Shown here: positions 7,671 to 14,732 of the stretch, one piece after another
Layout: each line of letters begins with the position of its first letter
Numbering within the stretch: position 1 is the stretch's first letter
Assembly: GCA_035535315.1 (NCBI GenBank)
Contig: DATLQD010000113.1
Location: 1 to 35,411, forward strand
DNA length: 35,411 nucleotides
Direction of reading: 5' to 3'
Source: DASQGA01 sp035535315
GTDB taxonomy: Bacteria > Actinomycetota > Thermoleophilia > Gaiellales > Gaiellaceae
Made by a program: the position numbers and the translations under genes
The notes under the pieces: model-generated
What the model saw: only the letters and a program-made list of their open reading frames with translations
Told to the model about the DNA's origin: nothing
The model's database searches: none

Positions 7671-8018
7671 TCAGATCGCAGTCTCGTGCCGCGGCTCGTA
7701 GAGAAACAGTTCGGCTCCGCCGGGGAGCAGCATCGTCACGCCGATCCCAAAACCCTCGTCCTCGGGCTCGCCGCGGAACTCGAGCCCCTTGCGTTGGAGT
7801 TCCTGCACGGTCGCGTGGATGTCGTCGCACATCAGGCTCAGATCCCGTCTGACCTGGTACTCGGCGGGATGAACGCCGACCTCGGCCGGCGGGAGCGCGA
7901 AGATGAGCCAGCCGTCACCTGCGTCGACGTGGTGCCAGCCGAAGACGTCACGGAGGATCGATCGCACGGCTTCGGGCTCCGACGTGTAGAGCAAGACGTG
8001 AGCGCCAATGATCGCCAA
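7671..8018 (-). CDS. VOC (glyoxalase/bleomycin-resistance) superfamily protein
   Basis: A 115-residue single-domain protein with the beta-alpha-beta-beta-beta pattern of the vicinal oxygen chelate fold: ahvLLYTSEPEAVRSILRDVFGW at the N-terminus, a central DLSLMCDDIHATVQELQRKG and the closing LLPGGAELFLYEPRH. VOC proteins range from glyoxalases to dioxygenases and binding proteins; the reaction cannot be assigned. The frame begins with TTG at 8018. A TACGAT hexamer ends eight bases upstream, but no Shine-Dalgarno is visible, so the start is less certain than the gene. It is convergent with the formamidase gene and divergent from the PepSY gene. Confidence 0.82.
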   Translation of the reverse strand: MAIIGAHVLLYTSEPEAVRSILRDVFGWHHVDAGDGWLIFALPPAEVGVHPAEYQVRRDLSLMCDDIHATVQELQRKGLEFRGEPEDEGFGIGVTMLLPGGAELFLYEPRHETAI

Positions 8019-8127
8019 GTGCGCCGATCGTAGATGAGGTCAGAGCTCGATCGCCTCTCACACCCGTTTCATCTGAGGTTTCTACCGTTGCAGCCAAGGT
8101 CATTCACCAAACAGAAGGAGGGAGTCC

Positions 8128-8445
8128 ATGAAGCGAAAGCTTGCTGTGGCAGCCGCGCTCGTCGCAGGCGCCGGAGCGGCCTCGGGTGGGGCTGCCATCG
8201 CAGCCGGCGGCGATGATGACGGCACCGACTCTCCAATCACCGGGTCCGCGCTGGACAACGCAACAGCTGCCGCGCTCGAGCACACAGGGGGCGGCAAGGT
8301 CACCGGCACCGAGGTCGGCGACGAGGAGAGCTACTACGAGGTCGAGGTCACCCTCGACGGCGGCCGCCAGGTCGATGTCCAGCTCGACAAGAGCTTCAAC
8401 GTGGTCAGCTCTGAGGGCGACCGCGAAGATCCGGGCGAGAACTGA
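8128..8445 (+). CDS. Secreted PepSY-domain protein
   Basis: A 105-residue exported protein. Residues 1-26 form a Sec signal peptide (MKRK, hydrophobic Ala-rich core, then AIAAGG), followed by a Gly/Asp linker and a single PepSY-like module: ALDNATAAALEHTGGGKVTGTEVGDEESYYEVEVTL, then a GRQVDVQLDKSFNVV strand pair. PepSY modules often inhibit or modulate secreted proteases; no protease gene is adjacent. The start is firm: AAGGAGGGAG lies 4-13 bases upstream of the ATG. The mature protein is very acidic. A ten-pair inverted repeat lies about 20 bases after the stop. Confidence 0.85.
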   Translation: MKRKLAVAAALVAGAGAASGGAAIAAGGDDDGTDSPITGSALDNATAAALEHTGGGKVTGTEVGDEESYYEVEVTLDGGRQVDVQLDKSFNVVSSEGDREDPGEN

Positions 8446-8463
8446 GCTTCGCCTCGTGTCCCC

Positions 8464-8499
8464 AACGGGTGGCAGTCGCTGAACCGGCAGCCACCCGTT
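8464..8499. terminator. Hairpin after PepSY gene
   Basis: AACGGGTGGC (8464-8473) and GCCACCCGTT (8490-8499) form a perfect ten-pair stem with a 16-base loop. It lies between the end of the PepSY gene and the 3' side of tRNA-Leu, so it could end both convergent transcripts. Only a CT-rich stretch follows on the plus strand, so termination efficiency is uncertain. Confidence 0.55.
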
Positions 8500-8564
8500 C
8501 TCTCCCTAAACCGAAAACATCCTTTCGTTGACCTAATTCGTCCGATTTCCAGGACTTTTCATAG

Positions 8565-8647
8565 TGCCGGGGGTGGGAGTCGAACCCACACTGGCTCTCG
8601 CCACGAGGATTTTAAGTCCTCTGCGTCTACCGTTCCGCCACCCCGGC
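8565..8647 (-). tRNA. tRNA-Leu (UAA)
   Basis: On the minus strand, an 83-nt class II tRNA. The acceptor is GCCGGGG with CCCCGGC plus A; the anticodon stem GAGGA/TCCTC encloses CTTAAAA, giving anticodon UAA. A long variable arm (TGGCGAGAGCCA) is typical of Leu, and the T arm is GTGGG-TTCGACT-CCCAC. CCA is not encoded. Its 5' end is only six bases after the stop of the DUF3105 gene, so the two are probably co-transcribed. UUA codons are rare in such a high-GC genome. Confidence 0.96.
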
Positions 8648-8653
8648 CTTGGG

Positions 8654-9325
8654 TTACTGGCTTCCGGGGGTTAAGACCGAAACCGGGAAGCGCTCCGGCC
8701 CGTTCCCGCGGTGTAGGTCGACGAAGTTCGAGAACGCCTCGTCGTTGAACCGCTTGCACATCTGGAGGTACGTCCAGGCGGTCAGGGCGATCTCGTCCGA
8801 GAGCTCCGGCTTCTCCTCGAGTAGCGCCGGCGGAAGCGGTGCGACGACGAGGCCATTCGGGTCATCTCGGTACCACGCGACGATGTCCTGCACGGTCTGC
8901 GCGGGCACCTCGGGCCCGTACTGGACGATGACCCCTCCGTGCTCGAGGTTGTGGACGACCTTGATCTGCTCCACCGGCTCGTCGTAGACGCCCCAGACGA
9001 TCGGCGCCAGCGGCTGCGGTTGGTGCGGCCCGCTCGTGGCGGGCACGGAGTTGTACTCGAAGCCCTTCGGGAGCGTCTCGACATGCCGCTGTCCCTGCGA
9101 CTCGAACGTCTGGCGCGTGCAGCCGCCTGTCGCGAGGGCGGTCTTCACGTCCTCGCTGCCGCCCCGCGCGACATACGCGATCGCGGTCGTCACGAGCAAG
9201 GCGGCGAGGGCTCCCAGAGCGATCAAGTAGATTCGTGTTCGTCTCGGGCTGTGCGGATCGAGTCTCCGCTTCGGCGCCTGGACAGGCCGGGGAGGCGCAG
9301 GCGTTCGGCTCTTCTTCTTGGCCAT
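8654..9325 (-). CDS. DUF3105 membrane-anchored extracytoplasmic protein
   Basis: A 223-residue protein. A basic, Pro-rich cytoplasmic N-terminus (about residues 1-30) is followed by one membrane helix (about 32-52) and an extracytoplasmic domain with the DUF3105 signature: the NSVPATSGPH segment and VVHNLEHGGVIVQYGP, with conserved His residues that could bind a metal. DUF3105 proteins are common in actinobacteria and their function is not established. The ATG at 9325 has no Shine-Dalgarno, but TAGCGT ends seven bases upstream, suggesting a leaderless mRNA. The gene ends six bases before tRNA-Leu, an unusual arrangement implying a shared transcript. Confidence 0.9.
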   Translation of the reverse strand: MAKKKSRTPAPPRPVQAPKRRLDPHSPRRTRIYLIALGALAALLVTTAIAYVARGGSEDVKTALATGGCTRQTFESQGQRHVETLPKGFEYNSVPATSGPHQPQPLAPIVWGVYDEPVEQIKVVHNLEHGGVIVQYGPEVPAQTVQDIVAWYRDDPNGLVVAPLPPALLEEKPELSDEIALTAWTYLQMCKRFNDEAFSNFVDLHRGNGPERFPVSVLTPGSQ

Positions 9326-9332
9326 TGGAGAA

Positions 9333-9338
9333 ACGCTA
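9333..9338 (-). promoter_or_regulatory. -10 element TAGCGT for DUF3105 gene
   Basis: On the minus strand TAGCGT ends seven bases before the ATG at 9325; predicted leaderless promoter, possibly also serving tRNA-Leu. Confidence 0.45.
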
Positions 9339-9358
9339 GCAGCGCACCGCGACGCGGC

Positions 9359-11248
9359 TCAGGCCGAGGCGCGGACGTCGCTTCCATAGAAAACGGCGAC
9401 CTCGTCGAGCTCGGACACGACGGGGCACGGCGGCAGAGCATCGAGGAAGCGGCGCCCGTAGCCTTTCGTCCGAAGGCGGGAGTCGAGGATCGCGACCACC
9501 CCCTCATCCGAATGGCTCCGGATCAAGCGGCCGAACCCCTGGCGGAGCTGGAGGATCGCACTCGGGAGCGCGTACTCGCCGAACCAATCCCCTCCTCTTC
9601 GTGCGATCCCTTCGCACCGGGCCTCGACGAGGGGGTCTCCAGGCGCCGAGAACGGGAGCTTGTCGATCACTAGCAGCGACAGCGACTCGCCTTGGACGTC
9701 GATGCCCTGCCAGAAGGTCGAGGTCGCGAAGAGGACCGAATCGACCTCGTCCCGGAAGCGCTCGAGCAGCCGCTCCCGAGGTGCATCTCCTTGGCAGAGA
9801 ACCGTGTACGGAAGCCGTGGGCCGACGAGCTCGACCAGCGAATCGAGGGCACGGTACGAGGACGTCAGAACGAGCGCACGCCCCTGCGAGAGACGACAGA
9901 GGGCCGTCACCTCGTCCGCGAGGCGCTCTGCGTAGCCGGGGGCCCGAGGCTCTGGGAGGCGCGCCGGGACGTAGACGAGCGCCTGCTCGCGAAACTCGAA
10001 GGGAGACGCCGCGACGAGCGAGCGCGGGCTCTCGAGCCCCAACCGGGCCCGTGCGAAGCGTTCGTCCAGCGTGGCCGAGACGAGAACCGAGGTGACCGGC
10101 CGGTCCCAGAGCTCGTCCCGGAGGAGGTCCGACACTTCGACCGGCGCCCATGCCACCGCCCCCGCCTCCGCCCAGGAGACGCGCTCCGGGTCGTCGACGA
10201 CGAGGCAGGCGTCGAGGTCGTCGGCGGTATCGAGCGCTCGCCGGCGGAGTCCCTCGGCTTCCTCGCCCCCGCCTGCAAGCGCCTGGGCCAGCTCCTCGAG
10301 CGCCTCGCCGAGCGCGAAAGCCTGGTCGAGGAACGGATCGAGTGCGGGCGCCCTGAGGCGGGTGCGACCTCCGGCCGGCTCGAGCGCCGCAATGAAGGAG
10401 CTCCCCATGCGATCGAGCGCAGCGAGCGGCCTGGCAGGAGGAACCTTCCCCTCCTCGCGGCACGAACGCTCGATATCGCGCGCGAGCTGGCGCAGCCGCG
10501 CCACGGAAACGCGGCCGCCGAACCAGGCCGAGGCGGCCTCCTCGAGCCTGTGGGCCTCGTCGAAGATGACAGCGTCGTGGTCGGGAAGGACGCCGGTGCC
10601 GTCGCTCCGGCACCGCAGGGCCAGATCCGCGAAATAGAGTGCGTGGTTCACGATCACGAGCTCCGCCTCTCCGGCGCGCTCGCGGGCCGCCTCCGAGTAG
10701 CAGGACGAGACGAGCGGGCAGCGCTTGCCCTGGCAGCGATCGGCGCCGACCGCGAGGTCGGCCCAGAGCGACGCGCTCGGCTCGAACGCGAGCTCCGCTC
10801 GGTCCCCCGTCTGCGTCGCTTCGACCCACTCCCGCAGCCGCTCGTACTCACCCGCGTCCGCCTCCGTCCGGAAGAGCGCCGGCCCGGATCCGCCGAGGAG
10901 TTCGAGCCCGTGCAGGCTTTTCCGACAGAGGTAGTTCTGCCGCCCTTTCAGGACTGCGCAGCGAACGTCCCGTCCGAGAGCGCGGGCGGCCGCCGGGACG
11001 TCCTTGGTCAACAACTGGTCCTGGAGTGCTTTCGTCGCTGTTGCAACGACCACACGCTGACCGGAGAGCAGTGCCGGGACTAAGTATGCAAGGCTCTTGC
11101 CTGTCCCGGTCCCGGCCTCTGCCAGCAGGTGCTCACCGGCTTCGAGGGCATCGGCGATCGCAGCAGCAAGCTCGCCCTGCTGGGGTCGGGGCTCGAAGCC
11201 CGCTAGGACAGCGGCAAGAGGACCGGAGGCACCGAAGAACGTCTGCAT
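9359..11248 (-). CDS. dinG: DinG/XPD-type Fe-S DNA helicase
   Basis: A 629-residue superfamily 2 helicase of the DinG/XPD group, which unwinds DNA 5' to 3' and acts in repair. Walker A is AEAGTGTGKS (residues 43-52) and the Walker B box is DEAH (230-233). Between them four cysteines (C108, C172, C177, C183) match the Fe-S cluster that separates the strands in XPD. Motif III-like SATL and the final QGFGRLIRS motif VI are present. The N-terminal 3'-5' exonuclease domain found in Firmicute DinG is absent. The ATG at 11248 is preceded by TAGCCT 12 bases upstream and by a LexA-type operator about 42 bases upstream, so it is predicted to be DNA-damage inducible. Confidence 0.93.
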   Translation of the reverse strand: MQTFFGASGPLAAVLAGFEPRPQQGELAAAIADALEAGEHLLAEAGTGTGKSLAYLVPALLSGQRVVVATATKALQDQLLTKDVPAAARALGRDVRCAVLKGRQNYLCRKSLHGLELLGGSGPALFRTEADAGEYERLREWVEATQTGDRAELAFEPSASLWADLAVGADRCQGKRCPLVSSCYSEAARERAGEAELVIVNHALYFADLALRCRSDGTGVLPDHDAVIFDEAHRLEEAASAWFGGRVSVARLRQLARDIERSCREEGKVPPARPLAALDRMGSSFIAALEPAGGRTRLRAPALDPFLDQAFALGEALEELAQALAGGGEEAEGLRRRALDTADDLDACLVVDDPERVSWAEAGAVAWAPVEVSDLLRDELWDRPVTSVLVSATLDERFARARLGLESPRSLVAASPFEFREQALVYVPARLPEPRAPGYAERLADEVTALCRLSQGRALVLTSSYRALDSLVELVGPRLPYTVLCQGDAPRERLLERFRDEVDSVLFATSTFWQGIDVQGESLSLLVIDKLPFSAPGDPLVEARCEGIARRGGDWFGEYALPSAILQLRQGFGRLIRSHSDEGVVAILDSRLRTKGYGRRFLDALPPCPVVSELDEVAVFYGSDVRASA

Positions 11249-11281
11249 GAGTGGGCCCAGAGGCTAGAGTGGTCCCCGGCC

Positions 11282-11303
11282 ATCATAGGCGAACATTTGT
11301 TCT
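11282..11303 (-). promoter_or_regulatory. LexA (SOS) box and promoter of dinG
   Basis: CGAAC-ATTT-GTTCT at 11290-11303 contains a perfect GAAC-N4-GTTC palindrome, the LexA operator of Gram-positive and actinobacterial type. On the minus strand it directly abuts TATGAT (11282-11287), a good -10 hexamer, so LexA would block dinG transcription; a second hexamer TAGCCT lies at 11261-11266. The palindrome also faces the structured non-coding region on the plus strand, where TACTGT (11309-11314) could be a -10. Confidence 0.7.
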
Positions 11304-11304
11304 G

Positions 11305-11496
11305 ATTCTACTGTCCTGTCTGGACGAGGACGTGGATCTCCGGCAGTCGGTCGGCCCGTGCGACAGGCGCTTCCGAAAAACGCCGCTCTTTGCGGGTTCT
11401 CCGGAAGCTGGCTCTTGACTCCTGTAAGGCCCGGGCCATAGGCTCCGCGGGCCAGATCCGGTAAGCCTCACGGCTCGCCGGATTTGGCGTTTTTTT
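11305..11496 (+). ncRNA. Candidate structured RNA or 5' leader, family unknown
   Basis: About 190 bases without a supported gene, ending in a strong intrinsic terminator. Nested helices are visible: GGCCCG (11353-11358) with CGGGCC (11432-11437), ACAGG (11363-11367) with CCTGT (11421-11425), GCTTCCG (11369-11375) with CGGAAGC (11402-11408), and CCGC/GCGG around a TCTTT loop (11383-11395). The fold is therefore a long rod with an asymmetric bulge of about 12 bases on its 3' side. It may be an independent small RNA or the leader of the CsbD-like gene, with the terminator acting as an attenuator. I looked for features of SRP RNA, tmRNA and RNase P RNA and saw none; the rod shape is loosely like 6S RNA, but I cannot assign it. 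The 5' end is a guess. Confidence 0.45.
11451..11496 (+). terminator. Strong intrinsic terminator
   Basis: An 11-pair outer stem, 11451-11461 with 11478-11488 (one G-U pair), plus an inner AGCC/GGCT helix with a TCAC loop, is followed by one G and seven Ts (11490-11496). It lies 54 bases upstream of the CsbD-like start codon, so it ends an upstream plus-strand transcript. Confidence 0.85.
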
Positions 11497-11550
11497 CGGG
11501 CTTTGTCGGGGCAAATCACAGCCCGAGCCCCTACCAGGAGGTATTCACTA

Positions 11551-11754
11551 ATGGGATGGCTTGACAAGCTCATGGGACGCAGCAAGGAGACCGTCGGCAC
11601 GGCAACGGACTCTCCCGCGATGCGTGAGGAGGGCCGACACCAGGAGGCGGCCGGACAGGCTGAGGACCGCGCGAGCGCGGCCGAGGACCACGCTCAGGCC
11701 GAGCGCGAGCGCGCGGCCAAAGAAAGCGCCGAGGCAGACCGCCTGAACCCGTAG
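11551..11754 (+). CDS. CsbD-like small stress protein
   Basis: A 67-residue, highly charged, Ala/Glu-rich helical protein. The segment GRSKETVGTATDSP...EEGRHQEAAGQAE resembles the repeated helix pattern of the CsbD family, general-stress proteins that are induced in many bacteria but have no known enzymatic role. There is no membrane segment. AGGAGGT at 11536-11542 lies eight bases before the ATG, which fixes the start. The preceding 190 bases form a structured stretch ending in a terminator, so either the gene has its own promoter in the short 54-base gap or it is expressed by read-through. A stable hairpin follows the stop. Confidence 0.78.
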   Translation: MGWLDKLMGRSKETVGTATDSPAMREEGRHQEAAGQAEDRASAAEDHAQAERERAAKESAEADRLNP

Positions 11755-11766
11755 CGGAGGTCTTCG

Positions 11767-11792
11767 GAGGGGGCGCCGTCCGGCGCCCCCTC
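11767..11792 (+). terminator. GC-rich hairpin after CsbD-like gene
   Basis: GAGGGGGCGCC and GGCGCCCCCTC form a perfect 11-pair stem with loop GTCC, followed by TAGCGTTTG. It separates the CsbD-like gene from rmuC. TAGCGT (11793-11798), directly after the stem, may be the rmuC -10, ten bases before its ATG. Confidence 0.75.
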
Positions 11793-11808
11793 TAGCGTTT
11801 GTCGGTCC

Positions 11809-12900
11809 ATGACCGCCTACGCATCTCTTGGAATCCTCGTCGCCCTCGGAGCCTTTGGCTTCGTCTGGCTCGCGCGCTTCTTGCGCGCGGAGTCTGCGCG
11901 GGTGCGGACCGAGAGTGGGACCCAGCTCGCCGAACGCAATGCCGAAGTCGACAGGCGCCTCGTCGGCATGATCGAGACGATGGACCGCCGGCTCGGGGAG
12001 CTCGACGGCAAGGTTGACCGTAGGCTTTCGGATCTCGACACCAAGGTCGATCGGCGCATGGAGAGCGCGTCCCAGACGTCGCAGAAGATCCACGAGCGCC
12101 TCGGCAAGGTGGGCGAGGCGACTGACCAGATGCTCGAGCGCGCCAAGGACCTCGCCCGGCTCGAACAGGCGCTTCGCCCGCCGAAGGCACGAGGCGGATT
12201 CGGCGAGTACCTACTCGGGACGCTGCTCGCAGACATCTTCCCGCAAGACAAGTACGAGTTGCAGTACGGCTTTCGTGGAGGCGAGCGAGTGGATGCCGTC
12301 ATCCGCATCGACCGCTCGCTGGTCCCGGTCGACGCCAAGTTCCCGCTCGACAACTTCCAGCGCATCGTGGAAGCGGACAGCGACGTCGAGCGCGAACAGC
12401 ACGCGAAGCAGTTCTGCCGCGACGTGAAAGGACACGTCGATGCGATCGCGGACAAGTACATCCGGCCCGAGGAGGGCACGTACGAGTTTGCGCTTATGTA
12501 CCTGCCCGCCGAGGCGGTCTACTACGAGCTCGTTTGCGGACGGCTCGGAGGCGATTCGAGCCCGCTCGCCTACGCGCTGGAGCGCCGGGTCATCCCGGTC
12601 TCCCCCTCCACCTTGCACGCGTACCTGATGGTGCTGGTCCTTGGATTCAAGGGGATGCAGATCGAGGAGCACGCCCGCGAGGTGATGGCCTACTGCGGGC
12701 AGCTCACCCGCGACTTCGGGCGCTTCCGCGAAGATTTCGAGCTGGTCGGGACGCACCTCGGCCGGGCGCAGTCGAAGTACGTCGAGGCCGAGAAGCGGAT
12801 GGGCAAGTTCGAGACCAAGCTCGAGCGCGCTGCCGAAAGCGACGTCCCCGCACTCGTCGAGTCGCCACCCGAGCTCCCACGGGCGCTCGATGCTGCCTGA
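11809..12900 (+). CDS. rmuC: RmuC-family DNA recombination protein
   Basis: A 363-residue RmuC protein. RmuC is predicted to be a PD-(D/E)XK-type nuclease that limits inversions and recombination at repeats. One N-terminal membrane helix (about residues 5-25) is followed by a coiled coil with repeating D-RRL--LD-KVDRR units (about 45-85). The core then has the family motif ARGGFGEYLLGTLL (about 128-141) and DAVIRIDRSLVPVDAKFPLDNF (about 164-185), carrying the putative catalytic Asp and Lys. YEFALMYLPAEAVYYEL and the C-terminal helical tail are also typical. It follows a terminator and is convergent with the hydrolase gene, nine bases apart. No Shine-Dalgarno is obvious. Confidence 0.93.
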   Translation: MTAYASLGILVALGAFGFVWLARFLRAESARVRTESGTQLAERNAEVDRRLVGMIETMDRRLGELDGKVDRRLSDLDTKVDRRMESASQTSQKIHERLGKVGEATDQMLERAKDLARLEQALRPPKARGGFGEYLLGTLLADIFPQDKYELQYGFRGGERVDAVIRIDRSLVPVDAKFPLDNFQRIVEADSDVEREQHAKQFCRDVKGHVDAIADKYIRPEEGTYEFALMYLPAEAVYYELVCGRLGGDSSPLAYALERRVIPVSPSTLHAYLMVLVLGFKGMQIEEHAREVMAYCGQLTRDFGRFREDFELVGTHLGRAQSKYVEAEKRMGKFETKLERAAESDVPALVESPPELPRALDAA

Positions 12901-12909
12901 CCGGAAGCG

Positions 12910-13545
12910 TCAGCCCCGGAGGCGAGCGATCGCGGCGGCGAGCGCCTCTGGAATGCGCCGGTCGAGGACGAGGCCCCAGTGGGTGAGTTCTGGGAACTCC
13001 AGCGTCTCCGAGCCATAGAGAGCGGCGATGGCTCGACCCCTGTCCTCAGGAAACTCCTGACCGTAGACCACGACCGACGAGCACGAAAGCGAGGGCACGC
13101 TGATGCCCCGCTTGCGCTCTGCCCGCGCAACCGCCGACTCGGGCCGCGCCGGGACGCCCTCGGGAAAGGGCCCGTAGGCCGCCTCGGGGTCGAAGGTCCC
13201 GAAGGCCAGAGGTAGCCCGGGATCCGAGCCCTGCACTTCCGCCGGAGGGCTCGGTTCAAGCAGCACGACCAGGTCAGGACGGACGCGCTCGGCGGCCATG
13301 AGAACAGCCAAGCCGCCGAGGCTCCAGCCACATAGGACGAGGGGGCGCGGGGTGTGGGCGGTTGCGCGCTCGACGACGCCGGCGTAGTCGGCCATCGAGG
13401 CCTCGGCGACCTCGAGCCCTGCTTGCAGGTCGGCGACCTCGACCCGCCACCCCTCGAAGGAGCACCTCCAGGGCTCGAAGATCCAGGGCCCGCTCCCCGC
13501 GCCGTGCACGAGGACGAGGGTTCCGGCTTCGCTCCTCGAGTTCAG
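12910..13545 (-). CDS. Alpha/beta-hydrolase fold protein
   Basis: About 211 residues with the alpha/beta-hydrolase layout: LVLVHGAGSGPWIFEP oxyanion-loop region at the N-terminus, the nucleophile elbow GWSLGG (Ser) near residue 75, and a late His in ELTHWG that would complete the triad. The substrate is unknown. There is no signal peptide. Upstream in-frame codons lie inside the eRF1-like gene and read as its shadow. The likeliest start is CTG at 13545, which overlaps the upstream TGA (CTGA), placing the first strand at the N-terminus; a CTG start is uncommon, so this is tentative. The overlap indicates translational coupling to the eRF1-like gene. Confidence 0.82.
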   Translation of the reverse strand: MNSRSEAGTLVLVHGAGSGPWIFEPWRCSFEGWRVEVADLQAGLEVAEASMADYAGVVERATAHTPRPLVLCGWSLGGLAVLMAAERVRPDLVVLLEPSPPAEVQGSDPGLPLAFGTFDPEAAYGPFPEGVPARPESAVARAERKRGISVPSLSCSSVVVYGQEFPEDRGRAIAALYGSETLEFPELTHWGLVLDRRIPEALAAAIARLRG

Positions 13546-14684
13546 AAGCGGAGCAGGGCGCCGATGCCGTCGACCGGGGCGAGATCCTGGACGTGTTGGA
13601 CGACCCAGACGGCTCCACCGTGCACGAGCGTCTGGTGGACGAGCAGATCGAGACCGTTCTCCCGGTCCTCGAGCGAGGTGCCGTCGAGCGGGCACTTCCC
13701 TCCCGTCGCAGCCAGGCGACCGCAGGCCGGGCACCGCCACGCGAGCCGGTCCGTCCCGTCCTGAACCAGGAGGAGCTCCACCCTCCCGTCGGAGGCAGCC
13801 TCGAGCGTCTCCTCCCACCCGGAAGAGGCACGTCCGCCCCGGCCGGCTTCCTCCCGCCAGCGCTCGACGGTCTCGCGCTCCTTGTCGATTCGCCAGCGCT
13901 CCAGGACGGGTGTCGCAAGCTCCAGGAGTTCGACCGGGCTGGCATGAGCCTCGGCGTGCGTGTGCCCGACGAGGGCGTTCCGCGCATCCTGGGAGAGAAG
14001 CTCATCGAACTCGGCCCAGATCTCGTGCGTGGCGACAACGACGACGCGAGGGCCGTGCAGACGACGCACGAGCGAGTCCAGGCGCTCGGCGACGGTGCGA
14101 AGGTGCTCCATCGCATGCACGTCCACATGCCGCTGGAATCGGGCTTGCGAGAGACCACCCTGATCGTGGCGGCGCAGTTGCTCCTCGAAGAGGTTGTCGA
14201 CCTCCTCGAGCTTCCCGGCGCGGAGGCGGAAGAAGTGGCCCTGCTCCCGGCTCACCACCACCACGATGGCCCCTTCTCCGCGCCCTACGAGAGGCACGAG
14301 GGGCGCCAGGTAGAGCTGGCGGTCGACCTTGATCTCATCAACGACCGGCTCGGTCAGGGGAAGGGGCCGCCACACGTTGTCAAGCCCGTCAGCGAAGACC
14401 GCGAGTCCGTGGGCGCCGTCGCGCTCGAACTCGTCTACGACATACGTCCGGATCCGGTCGAAATCAGCCTGGAGGGCCAGCCGCTGGTCGTGCGACAGAT
14501 CGCGGCGATGTGCACCGTCCGACTTGGAGCCCGCATCGAGGAGCGAGTTCAGCCGGGTGTGCGCGTCCGCGGGCGTGGGAACCACACTCGGATCGAGGTT
14601 CAGATAGACGCTGATCGCGCACCCCTTCTCGGCCTCGAACGCGGCGAGGTCTCGGAGGTCGTCCCAGGAGATCGTCCGTGCCAT
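13542..14684 (-). CDS. Bacterial eRF1-like (baeRF/Vms1-related) protein
   Basis: A 380-residue protein with the domain order of archaeal/eukaryotic release factor 1. The N-terminal part (1-110) has ISVYLNLDP and GLAVFADG strands. The middle RNase H-like domain holds RRHDQGGLSQARFQRHVD (171-188), at the position of the GGQ loop of eRF1 but reading GGLSQ. The C-terminal L7Ae-like domain has RVVVVATHE, a small Cys site CPAC...KC (C318, C321, C331) and the typical closing GIGALLRF. Known relatives include Vms1/ANKZF1, which releases stalled peptides from tRNA; bacterial members are largely uncharacterised. A role in ribosome rescue or tRNA hydrolysis is inference. GAGGGAG precedes the ATG. Coupled to an alpha/beta hydrolase and divergent from trxB. 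Confidence 0.82.
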   Translation of the reverse strand: MARTISWDDLRDLAAFEAEKGCAISVYLNLDPSVVPTPADAHTRLNSLLDAGSKSDGAHRRDLSHDQRLALQADFDRIRTYVVDEFERDGAHGLAVFADGLDNVWRPLPLTEPVVDEIKVDRQLYLAPLVPLVGRGEGAIVVVVSREQGHFFRLRAGKLEEVDNLFEEQLRRHDQGGLSQARFQRHVDVHAMEHLRTVAERLDSLVRRLHGPRVVVVATHEIWAEFDELLSQDARNALVGHTHAEAHASPVELLELATPVLERWRIDKERETVERWREEAGRGGRASSGWEETLEAASDGRVELLLVQDGTDRLAWRCPACGRLAATGGKCPLDGTSLEDRENGLDLLVHQTLVHGGAVWVVQHVQDLAPVDGIGALLRF

Positions 14685-14732
14685 GGCTCCCTCGCTACGA
14701 TTGCCGCGGGCGTTGAAAACTACCGTAAGAGG

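Noticed and set aside
9692..11083. A 463-codon plus-strand frame opposite dinG
   Set aside because: Composition is Arg/Gly/Pro-rich and it overlaps entirely with the well-supported helicase gene on the other strand.
11305..11496. Assignment of the structured region as SRP RNA, tmRNA or RNase P RNA
   Set aside because: The conserved cores (GGAAGCAGC-type loop of SRP RNA, tRNA-like ends of tmRNA, the GAGGAAAGTC-type core of RNase P) are not present. A 6S-like rod cannot be excluded but is not supported enough to name.
11283..11600. A 105-codon minus-strand frame over the structured region and the CsbD-like start
   Set aside because: No ribosome-binding site, no recognisable domain; it crosses the LexA box, the terminator and the start of a gene with a strong Shine-Dalgarno.
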